Both the position numbers and the translations under genes were made by a program. DNA of 64,000 bases. Source: Nocardioides sp. WS12 (GTDB lineage Bacteria; Actinomycetota; Actinomycetes; Propionibacteriales; Nocardioidaceae). The stretch lies in contig NZ_CP053928.1 of assembly GCF_014108865.1 (NCBI RefSeq), forward strand, positions 1,860,001 through 1,924,000. The letters run 5' to 3'. Of this stretch, positions 30,445-38,705 are shown piece after piece (position 1 is the stretch's first letter; every line of letters begins with the position of its first letter). The notes under the pieces are model-generated. The model did not search any database, had not been told where the DNA came from, and saw only the letters and a list, made by a program, of their open reading frames with translations.

Positions 30445-30473
30445 ACCGATTCGGGTGCCCGCTCGCGCGCCGA

Positions 30474-30479
30474 TAGACT
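30474..30479 (+). promoter_or_regulatory. -10 element TAGACT of ispH
   Basis: TAGACT lies 6 bases before the ATG at 30486 and downstream of the rplQ terminator, predicting a leaderless message. Confidence 0.6.
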
Positions 30480-30485
30480 GGAGCC

Positions 30486-31502
30486 ATGAGCATCGACCTG
30501 GGGACCCCTCGCCTGATCGAGGAAGGCCAGCGCGAGGTGCTGCTGGCGGCACCCCGCGGTTACTGCGCGGGTGTCGACCGCGCGGTCGTGACCGTCGAGC
30601 AGGCGCTCGACCTCTATGGCTCGCCCGTCTACGTGCGCAAGCAGATCGTCCACAACAAGCACGTCGTGGCCAACCTCGAGGCGCGGGGCGCGATCTTCGT
30701 CGAGGAGCTCGACGAGGTCCCTGCGGGCGCCACCGTTGTCTTCTCGGCCCACGGTGTCTCGCCCGCCGTTGTCAACGAGGCGGCCGAGCGGGACCTGAAG
30801 ACCATCGACGCGACATGTCCGCTGGTCACGAAGGTGCACCGGGAGGCCGTTCGATTCGCGGCCGATGGCTACACCATCCTGCTCATCGGGCACGCCGGAC
30901 ACGAAGAGGTCGAGGGCACCGCCGGGGAGGCCCCTGACCAGACCGTCCTCGTTGAGCACCCTGATGACGTGGACCACCTGGAGTTCCCCGCCGATGCCAA
31001 GCTCGCCTGGCTCTCCCAGACGACGCTGAGCGTCGACGAGACGATGGAGACGGTCCGGCGTTTGCGCGCGAAGTTCCCGCAACTCGAGGATCCGCCGAGC
31101 GACGACATCTGCTACGCCACCCAGAACCGCCAGGTGGCGGTCAAGGAGATCGGTGCCGCTGCTGACCTGGTGATCGTGGTCGGCTCCGCCAACTCGTCCA
31201 ACTCGGTGCGCCTGGTCGAGGTGGCCCTCGAGGTCGGCGCCAAGGCGTCGTACCGCATCGACGACGTGTCAGAGCTGGACGAGACCTGGCTCGACGGTGC
31301 CGCCACGGTGAGCGTCACCTCCGGTGCCTCAGTGCCCGATCACCTCGTGACCGAGGTCCTGGCCTACCTTGCCGAGCGCGGCTACCCCGACGCCCGGGCG
31401 GTCCAGACCGCAGAGGAGACGTTGGCCTTCTCGCTGCCCAAGGAGCTGCATCGCGACCTCAAGGCCGCAGGACGCAGCACCAAGACCGCCGTACGGCTCT
31501 GA
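30486..31502 (+). CDS. ispH: 4-hydroxy-3-methylbut-2-enyl diphosphate reductase
   Basis: A 338-residue iron-sulfur enzyme, the last step of the MEP isoprenoid pathway, making IPP and DMAPP from HMBPP. The cluster cysteines are Cys27 (APRGYCAGV), Cys111 ([11 protein letters not shown]) and Cys209 ([11 protein letters not shown]); the catalytic glutamate region GHEEVEGT is present. The product feeds uppS at 52186 and polyprenyl synthesis in general. One-base overlap with the next gene suggests one operon. Confidence 0.96.
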   Translation: MSIDLGTPRLIEEGQREVLLAAPRGYCAGVDRAVVTVEQALDLYGSPVYVRKQIVHNKHVVANLEARGAIFVEELDEVPAGATVVFSAHGVSPAVVNEAAERDLKTIDATCPLVTKVHREAVRFAADGYTILLIGHAGHEEVEGTAGEAPDQTVLVEHPDDVDHLEFPADAKLAWLSQTTLSVDETMETVRRLRAKFPQLEDPPSDDICYATQNRQVAVKEIGAAADLVIVVGSANSSNSVRLVEVALEVGAKASYRIDDVSELDETWLDGAATVSVTSGASVPDHLVTEVLAYLAERGYPDARAVQTAEETLAFSLPKELHRDLKAAGRSTKTAVRL

Positions 31503-32122
31503 TGGCTCGCTATCTCGACGTCCACCCGGACAACCCGCAGCCGCGATCGATTCAGCAGATCGTCGACGCACTCCACGACGACGCGCTGATCGCGTACCCG
31601 ACGGACTCGGGTTACGCCCTGGGCTGCCGGGTCGGCAACCGTGACGGCCGCGACCGGATCCTCAAGATTCGCGGGCTCGACGACCGCCACCACTTCACCC
31701 TGGTGTGCCGCGACTTCAGCCAGCTCGGTCAACTGGTCCACGTCGACAACGCGGCGTTCCGCGCGATCCGTGCCGTGACGCCCGGGCCCTACACGTTCAT
31801 CCTGCCCGGCACCCCCGAGGTGCCGCGGCGACTGCTGCACCCCAAGAAGAAGACCGTGGGCGTGCGCATCCCTGACCACACCGTCGTCCAGGCCATCCTC
31901 GACCTGCTCGATGAGCCGTTGCTGTCGAGTTCGCTGATCCTGCCGGGCGAGACCGAGCCGCGCACCATGGGCTGGGAGATCAAGGAAGACCTCGACCACG
32001 CGGTCGACATCGTGGTCGAAGCGGGGGAGACCCCCGCCGAGCCGACCACGGTCGTGGACTGGTCGGAAGGCGCGCCCGAGATCATCCGCCGCGGGGCCGG
32101 CGACCCTGACCGCTTCGCCTGA
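31502..32122 (+). CDS. YciO/Sua5-type threonylcarbamoyl-AMP synthase family protein
   Basis: A 206-residue YrdC-fold protein. Conserved segments are IAYPTDSGYALGCRVGN, KIRGLDDRHHFTLVCRDFSQ, TPGPYTFILPGTPEVPRR and KKKTVGVRIPDH. The RGLDDRHHF pattern fits the YciO branch better than TsaC/Sua5 proper, so activity in t6A tRNA modification is possible but not certain. It overlaps ispH by one base and converges on a small membrane-protein gene. Confidence 0.88.
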   Translation: MARYLDVHPDNPQPRSIQQIVDALHDDALIAYPTDSGYALGCRVGNRDGRDRILKIRGLDDRHHFTLVCRDFSQLGQLVHVDNAAFRAIRAVTPGPYTFILPGTPEVPRRLLHPKKKTVGVRIPDHTVVQAILDLLDEPLLSSSLILPGETEPRTMGWEIKEDLDHAVDIVVEAGETPAEPTTVVDWSEGAPEIIRRGAGDPDRFA

Positions 32123-32135
32123 TCCGTCGATCAGG
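32118..32135. terminator. Small hairpin between convergent genes
   Basis: CCTGATC/GATCAGG around CGTC spans the stop of the YciO gene and the gap before the convergent DUF6542 gene. Weak, no T run. Confidence 0.35.
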
Positions 32136-32558
32136 TCAGCGCGGGTGGCGGAGCAGGAACGACCGTCGTACGGCGAGCAGAGCCAGGCAGGCGGCGTACC
32201 CGAAGACCAGGGCGAGGGCATGTCCTGACAGCCCGGAAACGGTGGCCTGGACGAAGCCGTCATCGCTGCGGGCGATCGAGCCCGGCTCGCTGATCCCGAG
32301 CAGCAAGGCCACGAACAGCATGGCCAGCGGCGGCAGGACACCGACCGGGAAGAAGTCGGACGGCTTGACCAGCAGTGCGACGCCGACGCAGATCGTCACG
32401 AACGCCAGGTCGTAGAACAGGCCGAGTCCGTCACTGAGGACGAGGTCGAGGACGGTCGCGGTCAGCAGCAGCGCCATCGCGAGGGCGATGAGTTCACGCG
32501 CAGGCTGGCGACCCTCTTCCCAGAGCGTGGGAGGTCGCGGTGACAGCGCCGAGTTCAC
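32136..32558 (-). CDS. DUF6542-like small membrane protein
   Basis: A 140-residue protein with four predicted membrane helices (for example ELIALAMALLLTATVLDLVL and DLAFVTICVGVALLV) and the block KPSDFFPVGVLPPLAM. It resembles small actinobacterial membrane proteins of the DUF6542 type; function unknown. GTG at 32558 with TAGCGT 6 bases upstream, so probably leaderless. Confidence 0.72.
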   Translation of the reverse strand: MNSALSPRPPTLWEEGRQPARELIALAMALLLTATVLDLVLSDGLGLFYDLAFVTICVGVALLVKPSDFFPVGVLPPLAMLFVALLLGISEPGSIARSDDGFVQATVSGLSGHALALVFGYAACLALLAVRRSFLLRHPR

Positions 32559-32564
32559 ACCTTC

Positions 32565-32570
32565 ACGCTA
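32565..32570 (-). promoter_or_regulatory. -10 element TAGCGT of the DUF6542 gene
   Basis: On the minus strand TAGCGT ends 6 bases before the GTG at 32558. Confidence 0.5.
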
Positions 32571-32610
32571 GTTCGTCTGGACGGCCGTCGTCCGGACCCG
32601 CGCCGCAGCG

Positions 32611-33393
32611 TCAGTCGGCCAGGTCGACGATGACGGGTGCGTGGTCGCTCGGGGAGCCGGTGTTCTGGGCGGGGTCCCGCTCGTCGCGGTCGATGAATGC
32701 GCCGGTGACGCGCTCGGCGAAGCCGGGGGAGCCGACCACGAAGTCGATCTTCAGGCCGCGGTCGCGCTCGAACCGCTGGCGGTAGTAGTCCCAGTACGTG
32801 TAGCCGGGCGCGTGCTCGCGGGTGACCTCGGCCCAGCCGCTGTCGAGGAAGCCCTGGAACGCCGCACGCTCGGCGGGCGTCACGTGGGTCGAGTTGCGGA
32901 ACTGGGCGACGTCGAAGACGTCGTCGTCGGTCGGGCAGATGTTCCAGTCCCCGACGAGGGCAGTCGGCGTACCGAGCCAGTCGTTCGCCGCGGTGTGCAG
33001 GCCCGCCAGCCAGTCGAGCTTGTAGGCGTAGTGCGGGTCCTCCGGCTTGCGGCCGTTGGGGATGTAGAGACTCCAGATCCGTACGCCGCCGCAGGTTGCG
33101 CCGATCGCCCGCGCCTCCACGACCGGCGGCTCGCCCCAACCCGGCTGACCCGGGAAGCCGATCGTCACGTCGTCCAGGCCGACCCGGCTGATCAGGGCCA
33201 CGCCGTTCCACTGGTCCAGCCCATGGGCCGCGACGTCGTACCCGCGGGCCTGCAGGCCCATCAGCGGCACCTGGTCCTCGCGCGCCTTGATCTCCTGCAA
33301 CGCGAGCACGTCGATGTCGTGGCGCTCGAGGAAGGCCTCGACCCGGTCGATTCGCGAGCGAAGAGAATTCACGTTCCAGGTTGCGATACGCAC
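32611..33393 (-). CDS. xth: Exodeoxyribonuclease III
   Basis: A 260-residue exonuclease III / AP endonuclease that acts in base-excision repair. Motifs in order: MRIATWNVNSLRSR, LALQEIKA (metal-binding Glu), IYIPNGRK-type segment (LYIPNGRKPED), VGDWNICPTD and the C-terminal SDHAPVIVDL (catalytic Asp-His). GTG start at 33393 with TAGCCT 6 bases upstream. Divergent from the metalloprotease gene. Confidence 0.95.
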   Translation of the reverse strand: MRIATWNVNSLRSRIDRVEAFLERHDIDVLALQEIKAREDQVPLMGLQARGYDVAAHGLDQWNGVALISRVGLDDVTIGFPGQPGWGEPPVVEARAIGATCGGVRIWSLYIPNGRKPEDPHYAYKLDWLAGLHTAANDWLGTPTALVGDWNICPTDDDVFDVAQFRNSTHVTPAERAAFQGFLDSGWAEVTREHAPGYTYWDYYRQRFERDRGLKIDFVVGSPGFAERVTGAFIDRDERDPAQNTGSPSDHAPVIVDLAD

Positions 33394-33399
33394 CTCAGG

Positions 33400-33405
33400 A
33401 GGCTA
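33400..33405 (-). promoter_or_regulatory. -10 element TAGCCT of xth
   Basis: TAGCCT on the minus strand is 6 bases before the GTG at 33393. Confidence 0.5.
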
Positions 33406-33448
33406 TCCGGGACGGCTCCGCGCCCCCACAATGGAGGCCAATCATGGG

Positions 33449-34279
33449 ATGAAAGGTCGTGGCACAGTGTCAGCACGAATCCGCAGGGTCGCCGTAGGAG
33501 CCACATGTCTGGTGGCTGCCGTTGCCGGCGTCACGACGTCGGCGTCCGCCGAGGACGGCTCCGCCGTACCGACCTTCAAGGAGTTCGAGTCCTCGACCTA
33601 CGTCGACGTGGACGGTGCCTACGTCGTCAACGGTGACGAGGTCGAATCCACCAAGGGTGGGCTGAAGAAGTTCTACGAGGGGATGGTCGGCTCCGACGAC
33701 GTCCCGATCGACGGTCTCATCGTCAACACCGTGAGCGGTCGCGACGACAAGTGGAGTGCCTCGCAGGCCCTGAACCTCACGTACTGCGTGAGCACCAAGT
33801 TCGGCACCCGTCACGCCGACGTCGTTGCCGCGATGGCCGGTGGCGCCGGGCTGTGGGAGGCGGCGTCGTCGAAGGTCAACTTCGTCTACGTCCCCGCGCA
33901 GAACAGCAGCTGCAACACGCGCAACAACAACGTCCTGTTCTCGGTCGAGCCGGTCAGCACCTCGCAGTACATCGCCCGTGCGTTCTTCCCGAGCACGGCC
34001 AAGCGGTCGCGCAACGTGCTGATCGACGACTCGATCTGGAGCTCGGGCAACTGGGAGCCGATCGACATCCTGGCTCACGAGCTCGGCCACACCCTCGGGT
34101 TCCGTCACGAGCACACCCGCCCCGAGGCCGGCACCTGCTTCGAGGACAACAACTGGCGTCCGCTGACGCCGTACGACGCGGCGTCGATCATGCACTACCC
34201 GCAGTGCAACGGCAGTTCGAGCGACCTGGAGTTCCAAGCGTCCGACGCCGCTGGTGTGAGGGCCCTCTACGGCTCCTGA
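33449..34279 (+). CDS. Secreted metzincin metalloprotease (HELGHTLGFRHEH)
   Basis: A 276-residue secreted protease. The signal peptide is MKGRGTVSARIRR plus a hydrophobic core ending at SASA, with cleavage likely before EDGS (about residue 35). The zinc site HELGHTLGFRHEHTRPEA carries the three metzincin histidines and the following Met-turn is ASIMHYPQC. It resembles the M12A/M57-type bacterial peptidases. The ATG at 33449 is chosen with GGAGG 14 bases upstream; a GTG at 33467 is an alternative. Substrate unknown. A hairpin terminator follows. Confidence 0.88.
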   Translation: MKGRGTVSARIRRVAVGATCLVAAVAGVTTSASAEDGSAVPTFKEFESSTYVDVDGAYVVNGDEVESTKGGLKKFYEGMVGSDDVPIDGLIVNTVSGRDDKWSASQALNLTYCVSTKFGTRHADVVAAMAGGAGLWEAASSKVNFVYVPAQNSSCNTRNNNVLFSVEPVSTSQYIARAFFPSTAKRSRNVLIDDSIWSSGNWEPIDILAHELGHTLGFRHEHTRPEAGTCFEDNNWRPLTPYDAASIMHYPQCNGSSSDLEFQASDAAGVRALYGS

Positions 34280-34294
34280 CAGCTGCTCCACTGA

Positions 34295-34329
34295 CGACGG
34301 CCCTCCCTGCCTCCCAGGGAGGGCCGTCG
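34295..34329 (+). terminator. Hairpin terminator after the metalloprotease gene
   Basis: A perfect 14-bp stem (CGACGGCCCTCCCT with AGGGAGGGCCGTCG) around a 7-base loop, 15 bases after the stop. The trailing sequence CTGTGTCTCCT is only mildly T-rich. Confidence 0.75.
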
Positions 34330-34371
34330 CTGTGTCTCCTCGCTGATTCGGGTCGCTCCGTCGTACGGCCA

Positions 34372-34377
34372 TAGACT
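34372..34377 (+). promoter_or_regulatory. -10 element TAGACT of ychF
   Basis: TAGACT lies 8 bases before the GTG at 34386 and after the preceding terminator. Confidence 0.55.
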
Positions 34378-34385
34378 CAGCGCCC

Positions 34386-35459
34386 GTGGCACTCACCATC
34401 GGCATCGTCGGTCTCCCGAACGCAGGCAAGTCAACGCTCTTCAACGCGCTGACCAAGAACGACGTCCTCGCGGCGAACTACCCGTTCGCCACCATCGAGC
34501 CCAATGTGGGCGTGGTCGGCGTACCCGACGCCCGCCTGCCGAAGCTCGCCGAGATCTACGGCTCCGAGCGGATCCTTCCCGCGACGGTGGAGTTCGTCGA
34601 CATCGCCGGCATCGTCCGCGGCGCCTCGCAGGGCGAGGGCCTGGGCAACAAGTTCCTGTCGCACATCCGCGAGTCCGCAGCCATCTGCCAGGTGACCCGG
34701 GTGTTCCGCGACGAGGACGTCACCCACGTCGACGGCGAGGTCAACCCCGCCAACGACATCTCCACCATCCAGACCGAGCTGATCTTCGCCGACCTCGAGA
34801 CGGTCGAGAAGTCGATCGTCCGGCTGGAGAAGGAGTCGCGGAAGGTCAAGGACCTGGTCGCGAACCTGGAGGCCGTCAAGGAAGCCAAGGAAGCGCTCGA
34901 GTCCGGTACGCCGATCATCGCGACCAAGATCGACCGCGAACTGCTCCGCGAGCTGTCGCTGCTCACCGCCAAGCCGTTCATCTTCGTCTTCAACTGCGAC
35001 GCCGACGAACTCGCCGACGAGGCCCTCAAGGCGAAGATGCGCGAGATCGTCGCGCCCGCCGAGGCGATCTTCCTCGACGCGAAGTTCGAGTCCGAGCTCG
35101 TCGAGCTCGACGACGAAGAAGCCGCCGAGTTCCTTGCCGAGGCCGGCGTCACCGAACCCGGCCTCGAGACCCTGGCCCGCGTCGGCTTCGAAACCCTCGG
35201 CCTGCAGACCTACCTGACGGCTGGGCCCAAGGAAACGCGTGCCTGGACGATCCGCAAGGGCGACACCGCCCCCGAGGCCGCCGGCGTGATCCACACCGAC
35301 TTCCAGAAGGGCTTCATCAAGGCCGAGGTCGTCTCGTTCGACGACCTGACTGCGCTGGGCTCGATGGCCAAGGCCAAGGAAGCCGGCAAGGTCCGCATGG
35401 AGGGCAAGGACTACGTCATGGCTGATGGCGACGTGGTGGAGTTCCGCTTCAACGTCTGA
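34386..35459 (+). CDS. ychF: YchF family P-loop ATPase
   Basis: A 357-residue OBG-family protein. G1 is GLPNAGKST, followed by switch-region FATIEPNVGVV, DIAGIVRGASQGEGLG, and a coiled-coil arm (residues 130-200); the C-terminal TGS domain has AWTIRKGDTAPEAAGVIHTD. YchF hydrolyses ATP rather than GTP, binds ribosomes and is linked to oxidative-stress responses. GTG start. A long hairpin follows the stop. Confidence 0.96.
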   Translation: MALTIGIVGLPNAGKSTLFNALTKNDVLAANYPFATIEPNVGVVGVPDARLPKLAEIYGSERILPATVEFVDIAGIVRGASQGEGLGNKFLSHIRESAAICQVTRVFRDEDVTHVDGEVNPANDISTIQTELIFADLETVEKSIVRLEKESRKVKDLVANLEAVKEAKEALESGTPIIATKIDRELLRELSLLTAKPFIFVFNCDADELADEALKAKMREIVAPAEAIFLDAKFESELVELDDEEAAEFLAEAGVTEPGLETLARVGFETLGLQTYLTAGPKETRAWTIRKGDTAPEAAGVIHTDFQKGFIKAEVVSFDDLTALGSMAKAKEAGKVRMEGKDYVMADGDVVEFRFNV

Positions 35460-35485
35460 CGTCGACGAACTCAACCGTCGTCTTG

Positions 35486-35524
35486 CCCGCGCTGAGCACG
35501 CACCTGGTGCGTGCTGAGCGCGGG
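35486..35524 (+). terminator. Long hairpin after ychF
   Basis: Two 18-base arms (35486-35503 and 35507-35524, beginning CCCGCGCTGAGCACG) pair with one mismatch around CTG. There is no T run, but the position between two genes with their own promoters fits termination. Confidence 0.65.
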
Positions 35525-35546
35525 ACAGCGTCACCACACGGGCGAG

Positions 35547-35552
35547 TAGGGT
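35547..35552 (+). promoter_or_regulatory. -10 element TAGGGT of the VOC-family gene
   Basis: TAGGGT lies 6 bases before the GTG at 35559. Confidence 0.5.
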
Positions 35553-35558
35553 CCCACC

Positions 35559-36194
35559 GTGCATGTGAGCATCGACGAACTCGTCATCGCGGATGCCGCG
35601 GAGGCGTGGGTGGCAGCGGGATTCACCGTCGACGATGACGAGGTCTGTCGCGTCGGAACCGTGCGGCTCCGGTTGGCGGGGGCCGGGCACGGCAAGGGCA
35701 TCGTCAGCTGGTCACTGCGCGACGTACCGGCCGGGCTCACGGAGCTGGACGGGATCGTGACCACGGTTTCGGACACACCGCTCGCGGAGCCGGCGCAGCA
35801 CGCCAACGGGGTGACGCACATCGACCACGTCGTGCTGCTCTCGCCGAATCTGCCGCGAACGCTGGCTGCCCTCGGCGACATCGGGCTGGAGGCGCGTCGG
35901 GTCCGCGACGGTGAGCTCGGTGGAGCGCCGGTGCGGCAGGCCTTCTTCCGGCTCGGTGACGTGATCCTGGAGGTCATCGGTGCGCCGGACTCAGCAGGGG
36001 AAGGGTCCTCGAGTCTGTGGGGTCTGACGTACACCGTTGACGACATCGACGCCGCGGCCGTATTCCTCGGCGAGCGCACCGGGCCGGTCAAGGATGCGGT
36101 CCAACCGGGGCGGCGGATCACCACGCTGCGGAACCGTGAGATCGGCATCTCGGTGCGTACGGCGTTGATCTCACCGCACCGCCGAGACGGCTAG
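35559..36194 (+). CDS. VOC/glyoxalase-fold family protein
   Basis: A 211-residue protein with a glyoxalase/bleomycin-resistance type fold. The motif GVTHIDHVVLLSPNLPRTLA begins the recognisable beta-alpha-beta unit, with VILEVIGAPD and a second unit from LWGLTYTVDDIDAAA. Members include dioxygenases and isomerases; the substrate is not predictable. GTG at 35559 gives MHVSIDELV, and the TAGGGT just upstream supports this start. It converges on the serine-protease gene with a gap of 10 bases. Confidence 0.78.
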   Translation: MHVSIDELVIADAAEAWVAAGFTVDDDEVCRVGTVRLRLAGAGHGKGIVSWSLRDVPAGLTELDGIVTTVSDTPLAEPAQHANGVTHIDHVVLLSPNLPRTLAALGDIGLEARRVRDGELGGAPVRQAFFRLGDVILEVIGAPDSAGEGSSSLWGLTYTVDDIDAAAVFLGERTGPVKDAVQPGRRITTLRNREIGISVRTALISPHRRDG

Positions 36195-36204
36195 GAGCGA
36201 CGGC

Positions 36205-37161
36205 TCACTGAGCCAGGACCCGGGCATCCTCTGCTCGCTCCTGGTCGAACGGCACCGTGCCGAGCTCCAGTCGGAGGTCGCGGATGCCGGAGTGCTCGCG
36301 GGCGTACTCCAGTTCCCGCAGCAGGTCGCCGAGCACGTTGTAGAGGACGCTGCCGACGCTCAGCGTCGACAGGGTGCCGAGCGCCTGGCCGTGCTCGTCG
36401 ACGTACCCGCTCCCGCTGTCGCCGGGGATGCCCGGCGACGGGGCGATGATGACGTGGGCCCAACCCTCGGTCTCGGGTTGGTCGGCCATGGTCTGGGCGG
36501 CCTGGCGGGAGGCGGGGCTGTTGTCGCGGCGCAGCGAGGAGCGACCGAAGCCGTAGGCGCGGTCGAGGATGAAGAGACCGCCCTCGGAGAGGCCGTCCGG
36601 CCCGCCCCAGTGCGGCATGCTCGGATTGATCAGCTTGCGGTAGCGAGGGTTCACCTTGATCAGCGCGAAGTCGTTGAAGCGACAGGCGTTCGGGTCCTTC
36701 TCGCCAACCTTCCGCATCGTGTGCCAACTGCTGTAGGCGAGCCGCCCCTTCGCGAGTTGCTGGCCGGCGTCGTACTTCGTGCCGTGCAGGTTGAACGTCA
36801 CCTTGGTGCCGAGCGGCCTGGACCGCGCCTTGCAGCCGTTGATCTCGTCGCCGCTCGCCGACGCGCAGTGCGCGGCCTGGCCGAGGTAGACGTTGCCGGC
36901 CGCATCGGTGAAGACGAAGTTGGTCGTGCACTGCGCCCGGCCGGTGAGGGTCTGGATGCCCGGAGTGACGGTCGCCTTGCCGAACGGTGTCCATCCCGGC
37001 GTACGGCGCACCAGTTGTTCCGTGACGCTGCTGACCGGGGCTGCCAGGTGACGACTCGGCTCGTCCTTCTCGAACGGCTTGAACCAGACGTTCGCGATCG
37101 CGAGGATCGTGAGCAGGGTGAGTACCTTGCCCCACCCGATCCCTGGTTCGGTCGCGCTCAC
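36205..37161 (-). CDS. Trypsin-like serine protease, membrane anchored
   Basis: A 318-residue S1-type protease. An N-terminal hydrophobic segment (VLTLLTILAIANVWF, about residues 13-27) acts as uncleaved signal or anchor. The catalytic triad can be placed: His in LGQAAHCASAS, Asp in NDFALIKVNPR, Ser in GIPGDSGSGYV. Cysteines near His suggest a disulfide. GTG start at 37161 is the only in-frame option; GGGAG is immediately upstream, too close for a good Shine-Dalgarno sequence. Target unknown. Confidence 0.83.
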   Translation of the reverse strand: MSATEPGIGWGKVLTLLTILAIANVWFKPFEKDEPSRHLAAPVSSVTEQLVRRTPGWTPFGKATVTPGIQTLTGRAQCTTNFVFTDAAGNVYLGQAAHCASASGDEINGCKARSRPLGTKVTFNLHGTKYDAGQQLAKGRLAYSSWHTMRKVGEKDPNACRFNDFALIKVNPRYRKLINPSMPHWGGPDGLSEGGLFILDRAYGFGRSSLRRDNSPASRQAAQTMADQPETEGWAHVIIAPSPGIPGDSGSGYVDEHGQALGTLSTLSVGSVLYNVLGDLLRELEYAREHSGIRDLRLELGTVPFDQERAEDARVLAQ

Positions 37162-37242
37162 CTCCCGATCATCACCCTCCTGCGTCAGGAATGACAGGAC
37201 GCACGCCGCGACGTGATCAGGGTTGGTGCCGTGCAGCGGGTC

Positions 37243-37578
37243 TCAGGCGAGCGTTTGCAGGGTCTCGGCCTGCCGGACCAGGAACGTGCGCTCGTCGAGC
37301 TTCTTGCGGCGCATCCACGCCGTGACCTCGAGGTTGCACTTGCTGGCGTTGCAGGACCGACAGGCCGGCACGACATTCGTCAACGTGTAGCGACCGCCCC
37401 GCGAGATCGGCAGGATGCAGTCCTTCTGGAGCGCGGCATCCACGGCTCCGCAGTAGGCGCAGCCGCCCCAGACCTCCATGAGCGCGAACCACTGGTCGTC
37501 GGTCAGGTCGTGGTCCACCTTGGCCATCCGCCGTTGGCGGCGCTTGGCGTACGTCGCGGCACGGCTGCGGGTGGGCAC
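37243..37578 (-). CDS. HNH endonuclease domain protein
   Basis: A 111-residue protein. The HNH nuclease motif has two CxxC zinc pairs (GGCAYCGA and PACRSCNASK) flanking the catalytic core LQKDCILPISRGGRYTLTNV, where an Asp replaces the first His of the classical motif. The N-terminus is basic (MPTRSRAATYAKRRQRR). Single-domain HNH proteins occur as housekeeping nucleases and in mobile elements; no mobile-element context is seen here. Confidence 0.82.
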   Translation of the reverse strand: MPTRSRAATYAKRRQRRMAKVDHDLTDDQWFALMEVWGGCAYCGAVDAALQKDCILPISRGGRYTLTNVVPACRSCNASKCNLEVTAWMRRKKLDERTFLVRQAETLQTLA

Positions 37579-37596
37579 GACGCGAGTATGCCGTGG

Positions 37597-38217
37597 TCAG
37601 GGCTCCCAGATGTCGAGGGTGACCGTGTCGATGGTCCCCGTGTCGTCGAGGAACAGGTCAACGGTGAACCACTCGAGGCAACCGTCGATCGTGGCGTCCG
37701 TCGGCTGCAGGGAGACGCGTCGGTGGCCGGCGAGGCCGTCCGGAGCGGGGTTCGGCGGATTGGCGCAGTGCGGGTGCTCGCCGATCGAGGTCATGAAGCC
37801 GGCGAGGGAGCCGTCGTCGCCGTCAGATTCGACATGCCGGGCGATCAGGCCCAGTGCGTTGAACGGTCCGACGTGGCCGCGGAAGGCGGCGAGGTCGACG
37901 TCCCACGCCCCGATCGAGGCGAGCTCGGCGCGGGCGCGGGTCGCGACGAGGCGGGTGCCGAGTCCGAGGTCGACGTGCGCGGCGAAGGGGAGTGCCGCAG
38001 CCATGTCGGCACTCGGGTCGGTCGCCAGGGCCACCAGTGACTGGAGGAGGGCTTTGTCGTCGTACGACGCCGGGGTGGGGGTGCTCGCGGGGAAGCTCTC
38101 GGTGGCGCTCGGGCTGGAGGCGGCCGTCGTCGGCTCGGCTGCGACGTCCTCGACCTTGTTGCCGCAGGCCGCGCACGCAAGGACGGCGGCCAGGGCGATG
38201 GCGAGACGAGCTCTCAT
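37597..38217 (-). CDS. Lipoprotein of unknown function
   Basis: A 206-residue protein with a lipoprotein signal (MRARLAIALAAVLACAACGN; acylated Cys15 or Cys18), a Ser/Thr/Pro-rich linker to about residue 50 and a soluble domain with no recognised motif. Four further cysteines are absent except two near the C-terminus (HPHCANPP, DGCLEWF) that may form a disulfide. It lies 18 bases downstream of nothing on its strand, so it is probably monocistronic or ahead of the HNH gene. Function not recognised. Confidence 0.7.
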   Translation of the reverse strand: MRARLAIALAAVLACAACGNKVEDVAAEPTTAASSPSATESFPASTPTPASYDDKALLQSLVALATDPSADMAAALPFAAHVDLGLGTRLVATRARAELASIGAWDVDLAAFRGHVGPFNALGLIARHVESDGDDGSLAGFMTSIGEHPHCANPPNPAPDGLAGHRRVSLQPTDATIDGCLEWFTVDLFLDDTGTIDTVTLDIWEP

Positions 38218-38315
38218 GGCGCACTCCTCGGTTCGGGTGAAGAGAAGACGCCCCGGCGTTGCTGGCGGTTGTCCCTGGGGAGGTGGCTGTCGGTGCGGTG
38301 TGGGAAATTTCTTCC

Positions 38316-38702
38316 GTGCCCGCCCGTCCCGATGTCCCCGAGGCCTACCTCGCCCGATTGCGCCAGACCTTTGCGGCGTTGCCGGAGTGCCACGAGGAGG
38401 AGGCGTGGACCGGAGTCCGCTGGCGCGTCGCGGGTACGACGACCACGGTCGCGCACGTCTTCGGCGGCGAGGACCAGTTGTTCCGGATCGTGTTTCGCGC
38501 CGAACCCGAGGAGGTGATGGCGTTCCAGCACCTCGGGGCGCCGTACTTCAAGGGCGAATGGGGCGCCAATGTCGTCGGCCTGCTCCTCGACGACAGCTCC
38601 GACTGGGAGGAGCTCGAGGAACTTCTCACCGACTCCTACTGCCTGCAGGCACCGCAGCGACTGGTCGACCTGGTCGACCGCCCCGGCGCGTCCCGGTCGT
38701 GA
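38316..38702 (+). CDS. MmcQ/YjbR family protein
   Basis: A 128-residue protein with the MmcQ/YjbR fold: YLARLRQTFAALPECHEEEA, then VFGGEDQLFRIVFRAEPEE, YFKGEWGANVVGLLL and a C-terminal helix LEELLTDSYCLQAP. These proteins are small and often annotated as DNA-binding, but function is unproven. Start is uncertain: the GTG at 38316 gives the family length, while upstream in-frame GTG codons at 38298 or earlier remain possible. Confidence 0.78.
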   Translation: MPARPDVPEAYLARLRQTFAALPECHEEEAWTGVRWRVAGTTTTVAHVFGGEDQLFRIVFRAEPEEVMAFQHLGAPYFKGEWGANVVGLLLDDSSDWEELEELLTDSYCLQAPQRLVDLVDRPGASRS

Positions 38703-38705
38703 GCC